Source: Savagea sp.
GTDB taxonomy: Bacteria; Bacillota; Bacilli; Bacillales_A; Planococcaceae
Reading direction: 5' to 3'
Assembly (NCBI GenBank): GCA_030152585.1
Contig: JASLJC010000094.1
Location: 1 to 16,170, forward strand
Length of the DNA stretch: 16,170 nucleotides
The notes under the pieces were generated by a model. It was not told where the DNA came from. It worked only from the letters and a program-made list of their open reading frames with translations, and did not search any database. The position numbers and the translations under genes are program-made. Shown piece after piece: positions 6,436-14,048 of the stretch (position 1 is its first letter; every line of letters begins with the position of its first letter).

Positions 6436-7581
6436 TTATCGACGATTGCGATTGCGTAAAAATGTCGGGACATCGAGTGGATCTTCACTTGTTGGTTGCG
6501 GTGATGTCGGACGTGTCACTTTCGGTGTATCCTGCGTTTCTTGATGAATTGTTTTCGTCTCTTGCTTCGGTTCAGATTTAGAACGGAAAGTTGGACGTGA
6601 TTTTTGTTGATGTCCTGCTGCTAACTGTTCTTCTGTAAATCCGGTTGCAATAACCGTCACAATAATCTCTTCTTTTAAATCTTCATTGATTACTGCTCCG
6701 AAAATCATATTCACTTCTTCATCTGATGCTGTTGACACGATTTCAGCCGCTTCTTGTACTTCAAACAAACTCAAATCTGTACCACCTGTAATGTTTAATA
6801 AAACACCTTTTGCACCGTCAATTGACGTTTCAAGTAGTGGGCTAGAAATAGCTTTTTTCGCGGCTTCTGCTGCGCGACTTTCTCCCGTCGCCATACCGAT
6901 TCCCATTAAAGCTGACCCTTTGTCTGACATAATCGTTTTGACGTCTGCAAAGTCTAAGTTAATTAACCCAGGTACTGCGATTAAATCTGAAATCCCTTGT
7001 ACCCCTTGACGTAACACATTATCCGCTTCGCGGAATGCTTCAATCATCGGTGTACTCTTATCGACGATTTCAAGTAATCGATCGTTCGGAATAACAATTA
7101 GCGTATCGACAGCTTCTTTCATCGACGTAATACCATTAATGGCATGCGTTGAACGTTTACGTCCTTCAAAACTAAATGGACGTGTGACAACACCTACTGT
7201 TAATGCACCTAAATCTTTAGAAATTTGAGCGATGATTGGTGCAGCACCTGTACCAGTACCTCCACCCATTCCAGCGGTCACGAAAACCATATCCGCTCCA
7301 CGTAATGCCTCTTCAATTTGTTCTTTGCTCTCTTCTGCTGCTTTTTTACCTACTTCAGGGTTTGCACCTGCTCCGAGCCCACGCGTTAACTTTGTACCAA
7401 TTTGCAATTTTACTTCCGCTTGGCACAACTTTAAAGCTTGCGCATCGGTATTCACCGCAATAAACTCTACACCTTTTACTCCGTGTTCAATCATTCGGTT
7501 TACCGCGTTATTCCCACCACCACCGACACCGATCACTTTAATTACTGCGAGTGCATCTATATTCGTATCGAATTCAAGCAT
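6436..7581 (-). CDS. ftsZ: cell division GTPase FtsZ
   Basis: Tubulin-like GTPase that polymerises into the Z ring at midcell and recruits the division machinery. The protein has 381 residues, a normal length. The GTP-binding N-domain has VGGGGNN (19-25) and the tubulin signature GGGTGTG (106-112). The T7 loop NLDFAD (208-213) supplies the aspartate that catalyses GTP hydrolysis across the subunit interface. The C-terminal domain ends at about 317. A glutamine/threonine/lysine-rich disordered linker leads to the C-terminal peptide PLDVPTFLRNRNRR (368-381), the docking site for FtsA and SepF. The start is the ATG at 7581 with GGAGG 7 nt upstream; an ATG 24 nt further upstream lies before the binding site and is rejected. 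It follows ftsA by 37 nt, in the same transcript. Confidence 0.98.
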   Translation of the reverse strand: MLEFDTNIDALAVIKVIGVGGGGNNAVNRMIEHGVKGVEFIAVNTDAQALKLCQAEVKLQIGTKLTRGLGAGANPEVGKKAAEESKEQIEEALRGADMVFVTAGMGGGTGTGAAPIIAQISKDLGALTVGVVTRPFSFEGRKRSTHAINGITSMKEAVDTLIVIPNDRLLEIVDKSTPMIEAFREADNVLRQGVQGISDLIAVPGLINLDFADVKTIMSDKGSALMGIGMATGESRAAEAAKKAISSPLLETSIDGAKGVLLNITGGTDLSLFEVQEAAEIVSTASDEEVNMIFGAVINEDLKEEIIVTVIATGFTEEQLAAGHQQKSRPTFRSKSEPKQETKTIHQETQDTPKVTRPTSPQPTSEDPLDVPTFLRNRNRR

Positions 7582-7618
7582 CCTTTTTCCTCCTAAACTG
7601 TCCATCTATACCTTTTAT

Positions 7619-8929
7619 TTATTCAAAAAAGTTCGTAAAGAACCGTTTCGTACGTTCAACTATCGTTCCTTTACGTTCTCGACGACGAGGTTCTTCTTCA
7701 TAATAATCATCATAATCGTCGTCATCGTCGAAGAATTCGTGTTCTTCTACAAAAGAATCGGAACGTTCATCGACGACAGGCGCTGCTTTTGTACCGAAAA
7801 ACCGATCTTCTGCTGCAGCATATTGAATGAGACCGACTGACGTCGTATACATTGGTTCACGAACACCTAAATAAGTTGGAACGTGGATACGTACTCGTGT
7901 TTTCAATACGTCTACTGCTAGTGGTAAAATTCCTTCTAATTTCGTCGTACCGCCTGTTAAAACGATTCCACCAGGTAAATCATCTACGCCCATATCGTAT
8001 AACTCTTGAAGAATATATTCAAACAATTCTTCAAGGCGCGCTTCAATAATATGAGAAACTTCCTTTTGACTGTACTGTTCGGTCGTACTCGAACTAATCG
8101 ATACGACATCAAACACTTCTTCTGCAGATGCATCGTTCGAATATGCGTGACCAAATTCGTATTGAATTTTTCTCGCTTCTTCTGTCGGTGTTTTTAAAAC
8201 AATTGCAATATCTTTTGTCACATGTTCGCCACCGATTGGAATAATCGTCGTTCGAATGAGATGACGCTCTTCAAATAAAGATACTGTCGTCGTGTCACCG
8301 CCGATGTCAATAAAAGCTGTGCCATGATTAATTTCATCCTTCGTTAAAGCGAATGTACCTGCTGCAAGCGGCTGTAAATAAATTTCACGAATCGTAAGTC
8401 CTGCTCGTTCTACGCAACGTAAAATATTATGTATCAGCGTCTTTGAAGCCGTAATGAGAAGTCCTTCCATTTCAAGACGGACACCTAACATTCCTCGCGG
8501 ATCTTCAATCTCATCATAGTCATCTACTTTAAATTGTTTCGGTACGACATTGACAATCTCTCTATCGGGAGAAACAGACATCACTTGCGCTGAGTCAATT
8601 ACACGCATTAAATCGTCGTCTGTAATTTCTTGATTTTCTGAATTAACGGCAACGACTCCTTTTACCGGTTGCAATTGAATATCGTTCGCTGGAATACCGA
8701 GCACAACTTCTCGAACTGTTCGTCCTGTCATTTGCTCTGCTTCTGCTACCGCTTCTTCAATTGAACGTACGGTCGCATCGATATCGACAATGGTCCCTTT
8801 GCGGATTCCGTCTGAATGAACGTTTCCGACTCCGATTACATGTAATGTTTTTCCGTCCATTTCACCGATTAAAACTTTTACGGTTGAAGAACCGATATCG
8901 AGTGACACATACATTGATGATTCTTCCAT
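7619..8929 (-). CDS. ftsA: actin-like division protein FtsA
   Basis: Actin-fold ATPase that tethers FtsZ to the membrane and signals to septal wall synthesis. The protein has 436 residues. The phosphate-1 motif is SLDIGSSTVKVL (9-20), phosphate-2 is FIDIGGDTTTVSLF (206-219), and the adenosine motif is GGIVLTGGTTKLEG (320-333). The 1C subdomain lies between about 85 and 165. After the core, residues 390-413 are extremely acidic (a run of Asp/Tyr/Glu), followed by a basic patch RRRERK and the amphipathic membrane helix GTIVERTKRFFTNFFE (421-436). The ATG at 8929 has AGGAGG 10 nt upstream. A promoter sits in the gap before it. The acidic stretch is encoded by near-repetitive GAT/TAT codons and is the least conserved-looking part. 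Confidence 0.97.
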   Translation of the reverse strand: MEESSMYVSLDIGSSTVKVLIGEMDGKTLHVIGVGNVHSDGIRKGTIVDIDATVRSIEEAVAEAEQMTGRTVREVVLGIPANDIQLQPVKGVVAVNSENQEITDDDLMRVIDSAQVMSVSPDREIVNVVPKQFKVDDYDEIEDPRGMLGVRLEMEGLLITASKTLIHNILRCVERAGLTIREIYLQPLAAGTFALTKDEINHGTAFIDIGGDTTTVSLFEERHLIRTTIIPIGGEHVTKDIAIVLKTPTEEARKIQYEFGHAYSNDASAEEVFDVVSISSSTTEQYSQKEVSHIIEARLEELFEYILQELYDMGVDDLPGGIVLTGGTTKLEGILPLAVDVLKTRVRIHVPTYLGVREPMYTTSVGLIQYAAAEDRFFGTKAAPVVDERSDSFVEEHEFFDDDDDYDDYYEEEPRRRERKGTIVERTKRFFTNFFE

Positions 8930-8968
8930 CCTTTGGACACCTCCTATAAAAAAACTCGTTAGTTCCTA

Positions 8969-8997
8969 TTCTATTGTATTTCTTCACTATTGTCTAA
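8969..8997 (-). promoter_or_regulatory. sigma-A promoter of ftsAZ
   Basis: The -35 is TAGACA (8997-8992; 5 of 6 to consensus) and the -10 is TAGAAT (8974-8969; 5 of 6), with a 17-nt spacer. It lies in the 89-nt sbp-ftsA gap, the only sizeable gap between pbpB and ftsZ, which fits a dedicated ftsAZ promoter as in B. subtilis. I see no terminator for sbp, so upstream readthrough probably adds to it. Confidence 0.72.
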
Positions 8998-9018
8998 AGT
9001 TTTTCATTTTTCATTTTC

Positions 9019-9387
9019 TTAAGTCTTTTCTTCGGTTGACGTACGATTCCGTGTGGTCCATTTCGTTAATAAAATACGACGAATAACCGCGATATTTTGA
9101 AATAAACGAACACCGAAAGCGAAAATCGCAGCTAAATAGAGATCAACTCCGAGATGAACACCGAGAAATGCTAACGCAATCGCTAATGATAAATTGAAGA
9201 AAAAACCTGAAATAAATAGTTTATCGTCGTATACGTGTTGTAAATGTGCGCGTATACCGCCGATTAACGCATCTAATGCAGCGAGTACAGCAATAGATAA
9301 ATAACTGCTATAAGCTGCTGATATTTGAATATCTGATAGTAAACCTAACGCGATACCAAAAATTAAACCTAATATCGGTAACCACAT
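9019..9387 (-). CDS. sbp: small basic protein Sbp (DUF1290)
   Basis: A membrane protein of 122 residues matching the small basic protein encoded before ftsA in Bacillus and other Gram-positives. It starts MWLPILGLIFGIALGLL. It has about four hydrophobic segments (roughly 2-18, 25-43, 56-75 and 77-95) with the family-typical SSYLSIAVLAALDALIGGIRA in the second. The C-terminus is basic and hydrophilic (RRILLTKWTTRNR). Its function is unknown. The ATG at 9387 has AAAGGAGAG about 7 nt upstream, only 1 nt from the end of ylxX; a longer in-frame start at 9426 lies inside ylxX and lacks such a site. Confidence 0.92.
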   Translation of the reverse strand: MWLPILGLIFGIALGLLSDIQISAAYSSYLSIAVLAALDALIGGIRAHLQHVYDDKLFISGFFFNLSLAIALAFLGVHLGVDLYLAAIFAFGVRLFQNIAVIRRILLTKWTTRNRTSTEEKT

Positions 9388-9388
9388 T

Positions 9389-10111
9389 TTATTGCTCTCC
9401 TTTCGGTAACTCGCGTAAATAATCATTACGTACCGAAATAGTGCTTCCTCTTAACCGAAAAGGCTGTTGAGATTTTTCGATCGTCATCGTTAAATTATCG
9501 ACATAAAACTCATCTATTAGTCGAGAAGAAGATAAATAATTGTATACTTTGTCTGTCGTTTCCTCATCTTCAGTTAAAATATAAATATAAAAGGGCGGAC
9601 TTTTCACTTCACTACCATTTACTGTCGTGACGCCATTAATATCGCGAATTGCACTTAATGTCGTATAACGCTTCCCATCAATATCTAGTGTAATGCCTGG
9701 AATTTGATGAATGTCGTTTACAAAGCGCATTAATAAGTCCGTGGATATTCCTTGGATATTTTCACCAAGCGCTATTGCTTCGTCTGATGGTGCGACCGTT
9801 ACAATCAATCCTTCACCTTCTAAGTCGGTTGCACCGATACGTTGACGTAGCTGATCGACTGTCTCTTTCAACGCTTGTTCTTCCGCACCACTTTGAAGGG
9901 TTTCATACTTACGATACGTTTCATCTAACTGCTCTAAAGTCGTTAATAAATTCGAGTGGTCTCTTTTTTCATCCGTTAATTCGTCTCTTAATTCCCATAA
10001 ATCCCGCGTATCTCGTTCAGGCAGATCTGTCATCGTATTGTATTGCAAAGCAAAGAGAAATCCGAGAACAAATAAAATGAATGTAAACGCGCTCACTTTT
10101 TTTGATTTCAT
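9389..10111 (-). CDS. ylxX: DUF881 protein, YlxX-like
   Basis: A bitopic membrane protein of 240 residues, the second of two adjacent DUF881 genes. It has a short basic cytoplasmic start (MKSKK), one membrane segment (about 8-24), a charged coiled coil (about 31-92), and the extracytoplasmic DUF881 domain (about 95-235), beginning LEGEGLIVTVAPSD and containing INGVTTVNGSEVKSPPFYIY. The role of the family is not established; the position beside divIB and ftsA suggests the division or cell wall machinery (inference). The ATG overlaps the ylxW stop by 4 nt (ATGA), so translation is probably coupled. The assignment as YlxX rather than YlxW rests on gene order. Confidence 0.88.
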   Translation of the reverse strand: MKSKKVSAFTFILFVLGFLFALQYNTMTDLPERDTRDLWELRDELTDEKRDHSNLLTTLEQLDETYRKYETLQSGAEEQALKETVDQLRQRIGATDLEGEGLIVTVAPSDEAIALGENIQGISTDLLMRFVNDIHQIPGITLDIDGKRYTTLSAIRDINGVTTVNGSEVKSPPFYIYILTEDEETTDKVYNYLSSSRLIDEFYVDNLTMTIEKSQQPFRLRGSTISVRNDYLRELPKGEQ

Positions 10112-10875
10112 CGTATAACTCCTTCTTGATAAATCTCAGGTAACTGAATCGTTTTTGCTTCGATTTCAACGACAATATTATCGCCTTTTAACCAATCAAC
10201 AATTCCACCTTTTAATTGCAATGCCGATAATAATGTTTTTTGTGAACCGACTGCCTCAATAACAAACGGTTCGGGGGAAGTTTTGCCGTCGATCGTAATA
10301 ACAGGACCTGTACACTTGATCGAAGAGTTTGCATGGAGTCGGTGTCCGTTAATGGCAATGCCTTCAGCCCCGGTAATTTTTAACTCGTTCACAACACGTA
10401 ACACGTGACTTTCGTGAACGATATAATCATTCGGATTTTGTGTACTCGGATCATATGCAGCGTCTTTTAACGTAACAGATACGCCTTCTCCCACTGCAGG
10501 TAAATCCCCTAACACTAAACGTAGACGTTTCGCTTCTTGAACAAGTTTCTCTTGACTATCTGTTCCCTTCGACATCTCAAATTCTTTTTGACGGATGAGT
10601 CTCGTCTTTTCATTCACTTCGTCGCGTAATTGTTTATTACGCTCTTGTTGTTGAATGAGTTCTTCACGATAACGCTCCTCTTGAACGAGAGCGAGCGGTT
10701 GATACGTATGATGATTTTCGTTCGTCCCTAATGTTCGATATGAAAAAGCAAATAAAAATCCGAGCACTAAAAATGTTAAAGAAAGAGCAATAGAACGGTT
10801 TTTTTGTTGACGTTTAGTCGAACGGCTCTTCCTCTTCTTGCTCATTAAACGATTCTTCGGACGCATTCGATTCAT
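10108..10875 (-). CDS. ylxW: DUF881 protein, YlxW-like
   Basis: A bitopic membrane protein of 255 residues and a paralogue of the following gene. It has a strongly basic cytoplasmic tail (1-27, with KKRKSRSTKR), one membrane segment (about 29-46), a coiled coil (about 62-118), and an outer DUF881 domain (about 123-250), starting VGEGVSVTLKDAA and including EGIAINGHRL. The ATG at 10875 has a very good ribosome binding site (AAAGGAGGAAGGAG), giving a 62-nt overlap with the end of divIB. Later ATGs at 10866 and 10845 are possible but have no comparable site. In the overlap, the basic tail of this protein and the acidic tail of DivIB come from the same bases in different frames. No function can be read from the sequence. 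Confidence 0.88.
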   Translation of the reverse strand: MNRMRPKNRLMSKKRKSRSTKRQQKNRSIALSLTFLVLGFLFAFSYRTLGTNENHHTYQPLALVQEERYREELIQQQERNKQLRDEVNEKTRLIRQKEFEMSKGTDSQEKLVQEAKRLRLVLGDLPAVGEGVSVTLKDAAYDPSTQNPNDYIVHESHVLRVVNELKITGAEGIAINGHRLHANSSIKCTGPVITIDGKTSPEPFVIEAVGSQKTLLSALQLKGGIVDWLKGDNIVVEIEAKTIQLPEIYQEGVIR

Positions 10876-11647
10876 CTACTCCTTCCTCCTTTCCATACAC
10901 TTGGCTATATGGAGTGAAGAAAGCACCTACTTCTATATCTAATACTCCTTTTTCGTCCGTATCTAGTTGTGCGATCATCTCCGGATAATATTTCAGTTTC
11001 TCTGGAAAATCAAACAACAAAGCGCGCACTTCATTCCCGTCATCCATATAAATCGTAATTTTATCATCGGCTTCTTCCGGATAATAATTAATTTCAGAAA
11101 TTAATTCGTAAATTGACGGCGACATTTGTTCCAATTGACGGGCTACTTTTTTTAAAGCTTTATCTTTTTTATGAAAGTTTGATAAAATAGGCAGTTTACG
11201 TGATGTGTCGATTGACGGACGCTTTAACATATGACCATTACTTAATAGTAATTCAAATGTTTCTTTCTTTTCGACGTACGCAATCGCTTTCCACTCTTTA
11301 ATATAAAACTGTACGGTACGATCCCATTTTCTTTTTACTGTGACCTCATTCACTACTTCATTTTTTTCTAACGTTTTTGCTACATCCTTTGCTCGAAATC
11401 CCCATAACGAATCTCCGATAATAATGCCGCTATCAATGACATATTGCTCCGGCTTCAATAATTGAGCACCGCTTACTTCAAAACGAGCTACTTTACTTAA
11501 AGGCGTTTGGAAATAAACGATCCCCACTACGATAAGAAAGGCAACAGTGAGCAAACCGAGCACCCGTTTGTTCGCACGTCGTCGTCGTTTTTTTCCGACT
11601 TCGGGAATATGTTGTTCAATATCTACTACTTTCCGTTGACGTCTCAC
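10814..11647 (-). CDS. divIB: cell division protein DivIB (FtsQ family)
   Basis: Bitopic division protein that forms a complex with FtsL and DivIC and regulates septal peptidoglycan synthesis outside the membrane. The protein has 277 residues. It has a basic cytoplasmic tail (KKRRRRANKR, 19-28), one membrane segment (about 29-46), then a POTRA domain (about 50-118, starting VARFEVSGAQLLKPEQY) and the beta domain (about 120-240). A low-complexity acidic C-terminal tail closes it (EEEGVDES to EEEEPFD). The start is GTG at 11647, with AGGAG 8 nt upstream. The gap from murD is 19 nt. In Bacillus, spoVE, murG and murB separate these two genes; here they are adjacent, as in Staphylococcus. The tail region is shared with the ylxW start. 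Confidence 0.95.
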   Translation of the reverse strand: MRRQRKVVDIEQHIPEVGKKRRRRANKRVLGLLTVAFLIVVGIVYFQTPLSKVARFEVSGAQLLKPEQYVIDSGIIIGDSLWGFRAKDVAKTLEKNEVVNEVTVKRKWDRTVQFYIKEWKAIAYVEKKETFELLLSNGHMLKRPSIDTSRKLPILSNFHKKDKALKKVARQLEQMSPSIYELISEINYYPEEADDKITIYMDDGNEVRALLFDFPEKLKYYPEMIAQLDTDEKGVLDIEVGAFFTPYSQVYGKEEGVDESNASEESFNEQEEEEPFD

Positions 11648-11666
11648 TTACCTCGCTCCTATCTTT

Positions 11667-13022
11667 TTATTCCGTTAAACGTTCAATCGCTGCAATAAAA
11701 CGTTCACCACGTTCTTCAAAACTCTTATACTCATCCCAACTTGCACACGATGGGGAAAGTAATACGACTTCACCTGGTTTCGCTAATTGTGTTGCACGTC
11801 GAACTGCCTCTTCCATCGAATGTGCTTCTTTCACATCTTTTACCCCGACAGCATGCCCAAATGAAGCTAAGCGGGATTTCGTTTCACCTATCGTCGTTAA
11901 CGATGCAACGTGAGTCATATGCGGACGTAACGTTTCAAAACTATGTTGACGATCGAGACCCCCTGCTATGAGATGGATCGGACGTTTAAACGAAGAAAGG
12001 GCACTTTTCGTCGCTAACGTATTTGTCGCTTTTGAGTCATTATAAAACTGAATTCCTTGCCATTCACGAACGAACTGCATACGATGTTTTACACCTGTAA
12101 ATGAACTAAGTACATGATGAATGGCTTCTTCTTCACAATTTAAGAGTAAAGCTGCGGCAGTCGCTGCGGCAATATTCTCTAAATTATGTTGACCCGGTAA
12201 TAAAATCGTTGCTCTTTCAACTAATGGCTCACCTTGCCAATAAAGATACGTATCATCTGCTGAAATCCCTTCTTCTTTTTTACCTTGCAACGAAAAAGGG
12301 ATCGATGTCGCTTTCGTATCTTTTGCAATAGCGACGAGTTCTGCTTGATCCGCATTGTAAATAAAGTAATCATTTTCGGATTGGTTTTCTGTAATGCGCG
12401 CTTTTGCTTGACGATACTGCTCGCGACTACCATGGTAATCTAAATGCGCATCATATAAATTCGTCCAAATTGAAATATGCGGTCTAAATGTTTCAATACC
12501 CATTAATTGAAATGATGACACTTCTAATATTAAAATTTCTTCTTCAGTCATTTTCGGTGCAACAGATGATGCAACCGTTCCAATATTCCCTGCAAGTATC
12601 GGATTTTTTTCCCCGATGTTTAACATATGATAAAGAAGAGTCGTCGTTGTCGTTTTTCCATTTGAACCTGTAATCGCAACAATCGGCGCACGACTCACTA
12701 AATAAGCGAGTTCAATTTCAGTCCAAATCGGAATTCCCCGTTCTAACGCTCGCTTTAATACGATATTTGTATAAGGTATGCCTGGATTTTTAACGATTAA
12801 ATCATACGCTCCTTCGACAATTTCTTCTGGGTGGCTCCCTGTAATAACTGTTATTCCTAATGAACGTAAACGTGCCGCTCGTTCTTCATCTTCTTTCAAG
12901 TCATTTACAATGACACGCGCGCCTAATGCATGTAATAAAGTCGCTGCAGACTCGCCACTTTTTGCAAGTCCTAAAACGAGCACAGTCGTTTCTTGCCAAT
13001 TAGGCATCGTTTTCATTTTCAT
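11667..13022 (-). CDS. murD: UDP-N-acetylmuramoyl-L-alanine--D-glutamate ligase
   Basis: Cytoplasmic Mur ligase that adds D-glutamate to UDP-MurNAc-L-Ala using ATP, a committed step of peptidoglycan precursor synthesis. It has 451 residues, the usual length. The N-terminal Rossmann-like domain binds the UDP substrate (VLVLGLAKSGES, 14-25). The central ATPase domain has the P-loop GSNGKTTT (119-126), and LEVSSFQL holds a catalytic glutamate. The QAKARI segment carries the lysine expected to be carbamylated. The C-terminal domain starts after the conserved HRMQ and contains YNDSKATN, GGLDR and LLSPSCASWDEY. The ATG at 13022 has GGAGG 8 nt upstream and directly abuts the mraY stop codon, so the two are translationally coupled. 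Confidence 0.98.
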   Translation of the reverse strand: MKMKTMPNWQETTVLVLGLAKSGESAATLLHALGARVIVNDLKEDEERAARLRSLGITVITGSHPEEIVEGAYDLIVKNPGIPYTNIVLKRALERGIPIWTEIELAYLVSRAPIVAITGSNGKTTTTTLLYHMLNIGEKNPILAGNIGTVASSVAPKMTEEEILILEVSSFQLMGIETFRPHISIWTNLYDAHLDYHGSREQYRQAKARITENQSENDYFIYNADQAELVAIAKDTKATSIPFSLQGKKEEGISADDTYLYWQGEPLVERATILLPGQHNLENIAAATAAALLLNCEEEAIHHVLSSFTGVKHRMQFVREWQGIQFYNDSKATNTLATKSALSSFKRPIHLIAGGLDRQHSFETLRPHMTHVASLTTIGETKSRLASFGHAVGVKDVKEAHSMEEAVRRATQLAKPGEVVLLSPSCASWDEYKSFEERGERFIAAIERLTE

Positions 13023-13994
13023 CTATAATACCTCCAGTAACACAACAATTGACGTGACAATTAAGCCAACAGCCCAAAAAACATAAACGACTTTACGTTC
13101 TGACCATCCCGAAAGCTCAAAATGGTGATGTAAAGGGCTCATTTTGAAAATACGGCGTCCTGTTAATTTGAAACTTGTCACTTGTATCATGACAGATAAC
13201 GTTTCGGCGACGTATACAATTCCAATAAACAATAAAAGTAATTCCATGTCCAAGACGATTGAAATCATCGCAAGTAATCCACCGAGCGCTAAAGAACCCG
13301 TATCACCCATAAACACTTTCGCTGGCTTACGGTTGAAATATAAAAATCCGAGCATTGCTCCTACGACAATAATTGCAAAAAATGCAACGTCTAATCGTTC
13401 TACAAAAAAGGCTAACAGAGCGAACGCCCCAAAAGAAATAACTGTACTTCCGGCAACGAGTCCATCCAATCCGTCTGTTAAGTTGACAGCATTCGAAAAA
13501 CCGACGAGCCAAAATACAAGAAACAATACATAAAATATACCGAGGTCAATCGATAACGATGTAAACGGTATCGTTAGTGTTGTCGAATAGTCCGTCATTT
13601 GTAATAAAAAATAAGCGATAATACCGACAACGATTTGGCCGATTAATTTTTGAATCGACGTTAAGCCTAAATTACGTTTCATTACAACGATAATAAAGTC
13701 ATCTAAAAAACCAATGAGTGCATATCCGACAAACACGAGAAGTAAAATACCGATTGTCGGTGTCCACATTCCGTATACGACGGACAAAATAATCGTCGTC
13801 AACGTTATAGAGAAGAAGAAAATCAGTCCACCCATCGTTGGGGTTCCTGCTTTTTGCATATGAGAAGCCGGTCCTTCTTCTCGAATTGTTTGACCAAACT
13901 TCATACGATGCAATATAGGTATTGCACGATATCCTATTAAAATCGTTACACTTAGCGCAACGAGCAGCGTTACACTCATCATCCATACTGACAT
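13023..13994 (-). CDS. mraY: phospho-N-acetylmuramoyl-pentapeptide transferase
   Basis: Integral membrane enzyme that transfers phospho-MurNAc-pentapeptide from UDP to undecaprenyl phosphate, making lipid I. The protein has 323 residues with about ten hydrophobic segments. Conserved catalytic features are visible: the Asp pair FLDDF (97-100), the NLTDGLDG loop (171-178), MGDTGS (229-234), and the histidine cluster SPLHHHFE (286-293). PTMGG (52-56) is also typical. The ATG at 13994 has AGAGGAAG about 6 nt upstream, 40 nt after the pbpB stop. That gap and the end of pbpB form a perfect hairpin. murE, which sits upstream of mraY in Bacillus, is absent. Confidence 0.98.
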   Translation of the reverse strand: MSVWMMSVTLLVALSVTILIGYRAIPILHRMKFGQTIREEGPASHMQKAGTPTMGGLIFFFSITLTTIILSVVYGMWTPTIGILLLVFVGYALIGFLDDFIIVVMKRNLGLTSIQKLIGQIVVGIIAYFLLQMTDYSTTLTIPFTSLSIDLGIFYVLFLVFWLVGFSNAVNLTDGLDGLVAGSTVISFGAFALLAFFVERLDVAFFAIIVVGAMLGFLYFNRKPAKVFMGDTGSLALGGLLAMISIVLDMELLLLFIGIVYVAETLSVMIQVTSFKLTGRRIFKMSPLHHHFELSGWSERKVVYVFWAVGLIVTSIVVLLEVL

Positions 13995-14022
13995 TTGTTT
14001 CTTCCTCTACTTTCTCTCAAAC

Positions 14023-14048
14023 AAGGAGAAGAGTTTACTCTTCTCCTT
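14023..14048 (-). repeat. perfect inverted repeat around the pbpB stop codon
   Basis: An 11-bp perfect inverted repeat (arms AAGGAGAAGAG at 14048-14038 and CTCTTCTCCTT at 14033-14023) has a 4-nt loop, TAAA, which is the pbpB stop codon plus one base. What follows on the minus strand (GTTTGAG) is not U-rich, so it does not look like a normal intrinsic terminator. It could stabilise a processed pbpB 3' end, reduce readthrough, or modulate mraY translation; these are inferences. Confidence 0.8.

Noticed and set aside
7582..7605. N-terminal extension of FtsZ by eight residues
   Set aside because: The GGAGG site lies inside the extension, 7 nt before the ATG at 7581, which is also where FtsZ homologues begin.
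7232..7840. Plus-strand open frame of 202 codons opposite ftsZ and ftsA
   Set aside because: It lies wholly antisense to two strongly supported genes. Its proline/serine-rich product mirrors glycine-rich and acidic codons of FtsZ and FtsA, and it has no recognisable domain.
10846..10875. Possibility that the divIB/ylxW overlap reflects a frameshift
   Set aside because: Both proteins have complete, sensible ends, each with its own start or stop, and ylxW has a strong ribosome binding site; an overlap explains it without an error.
13144..13533. Plus-strand open frame of 129 codons opposite mraY
   Set aside because: Antisense shadow of a conserved membrane protein gene; no family resemblance.
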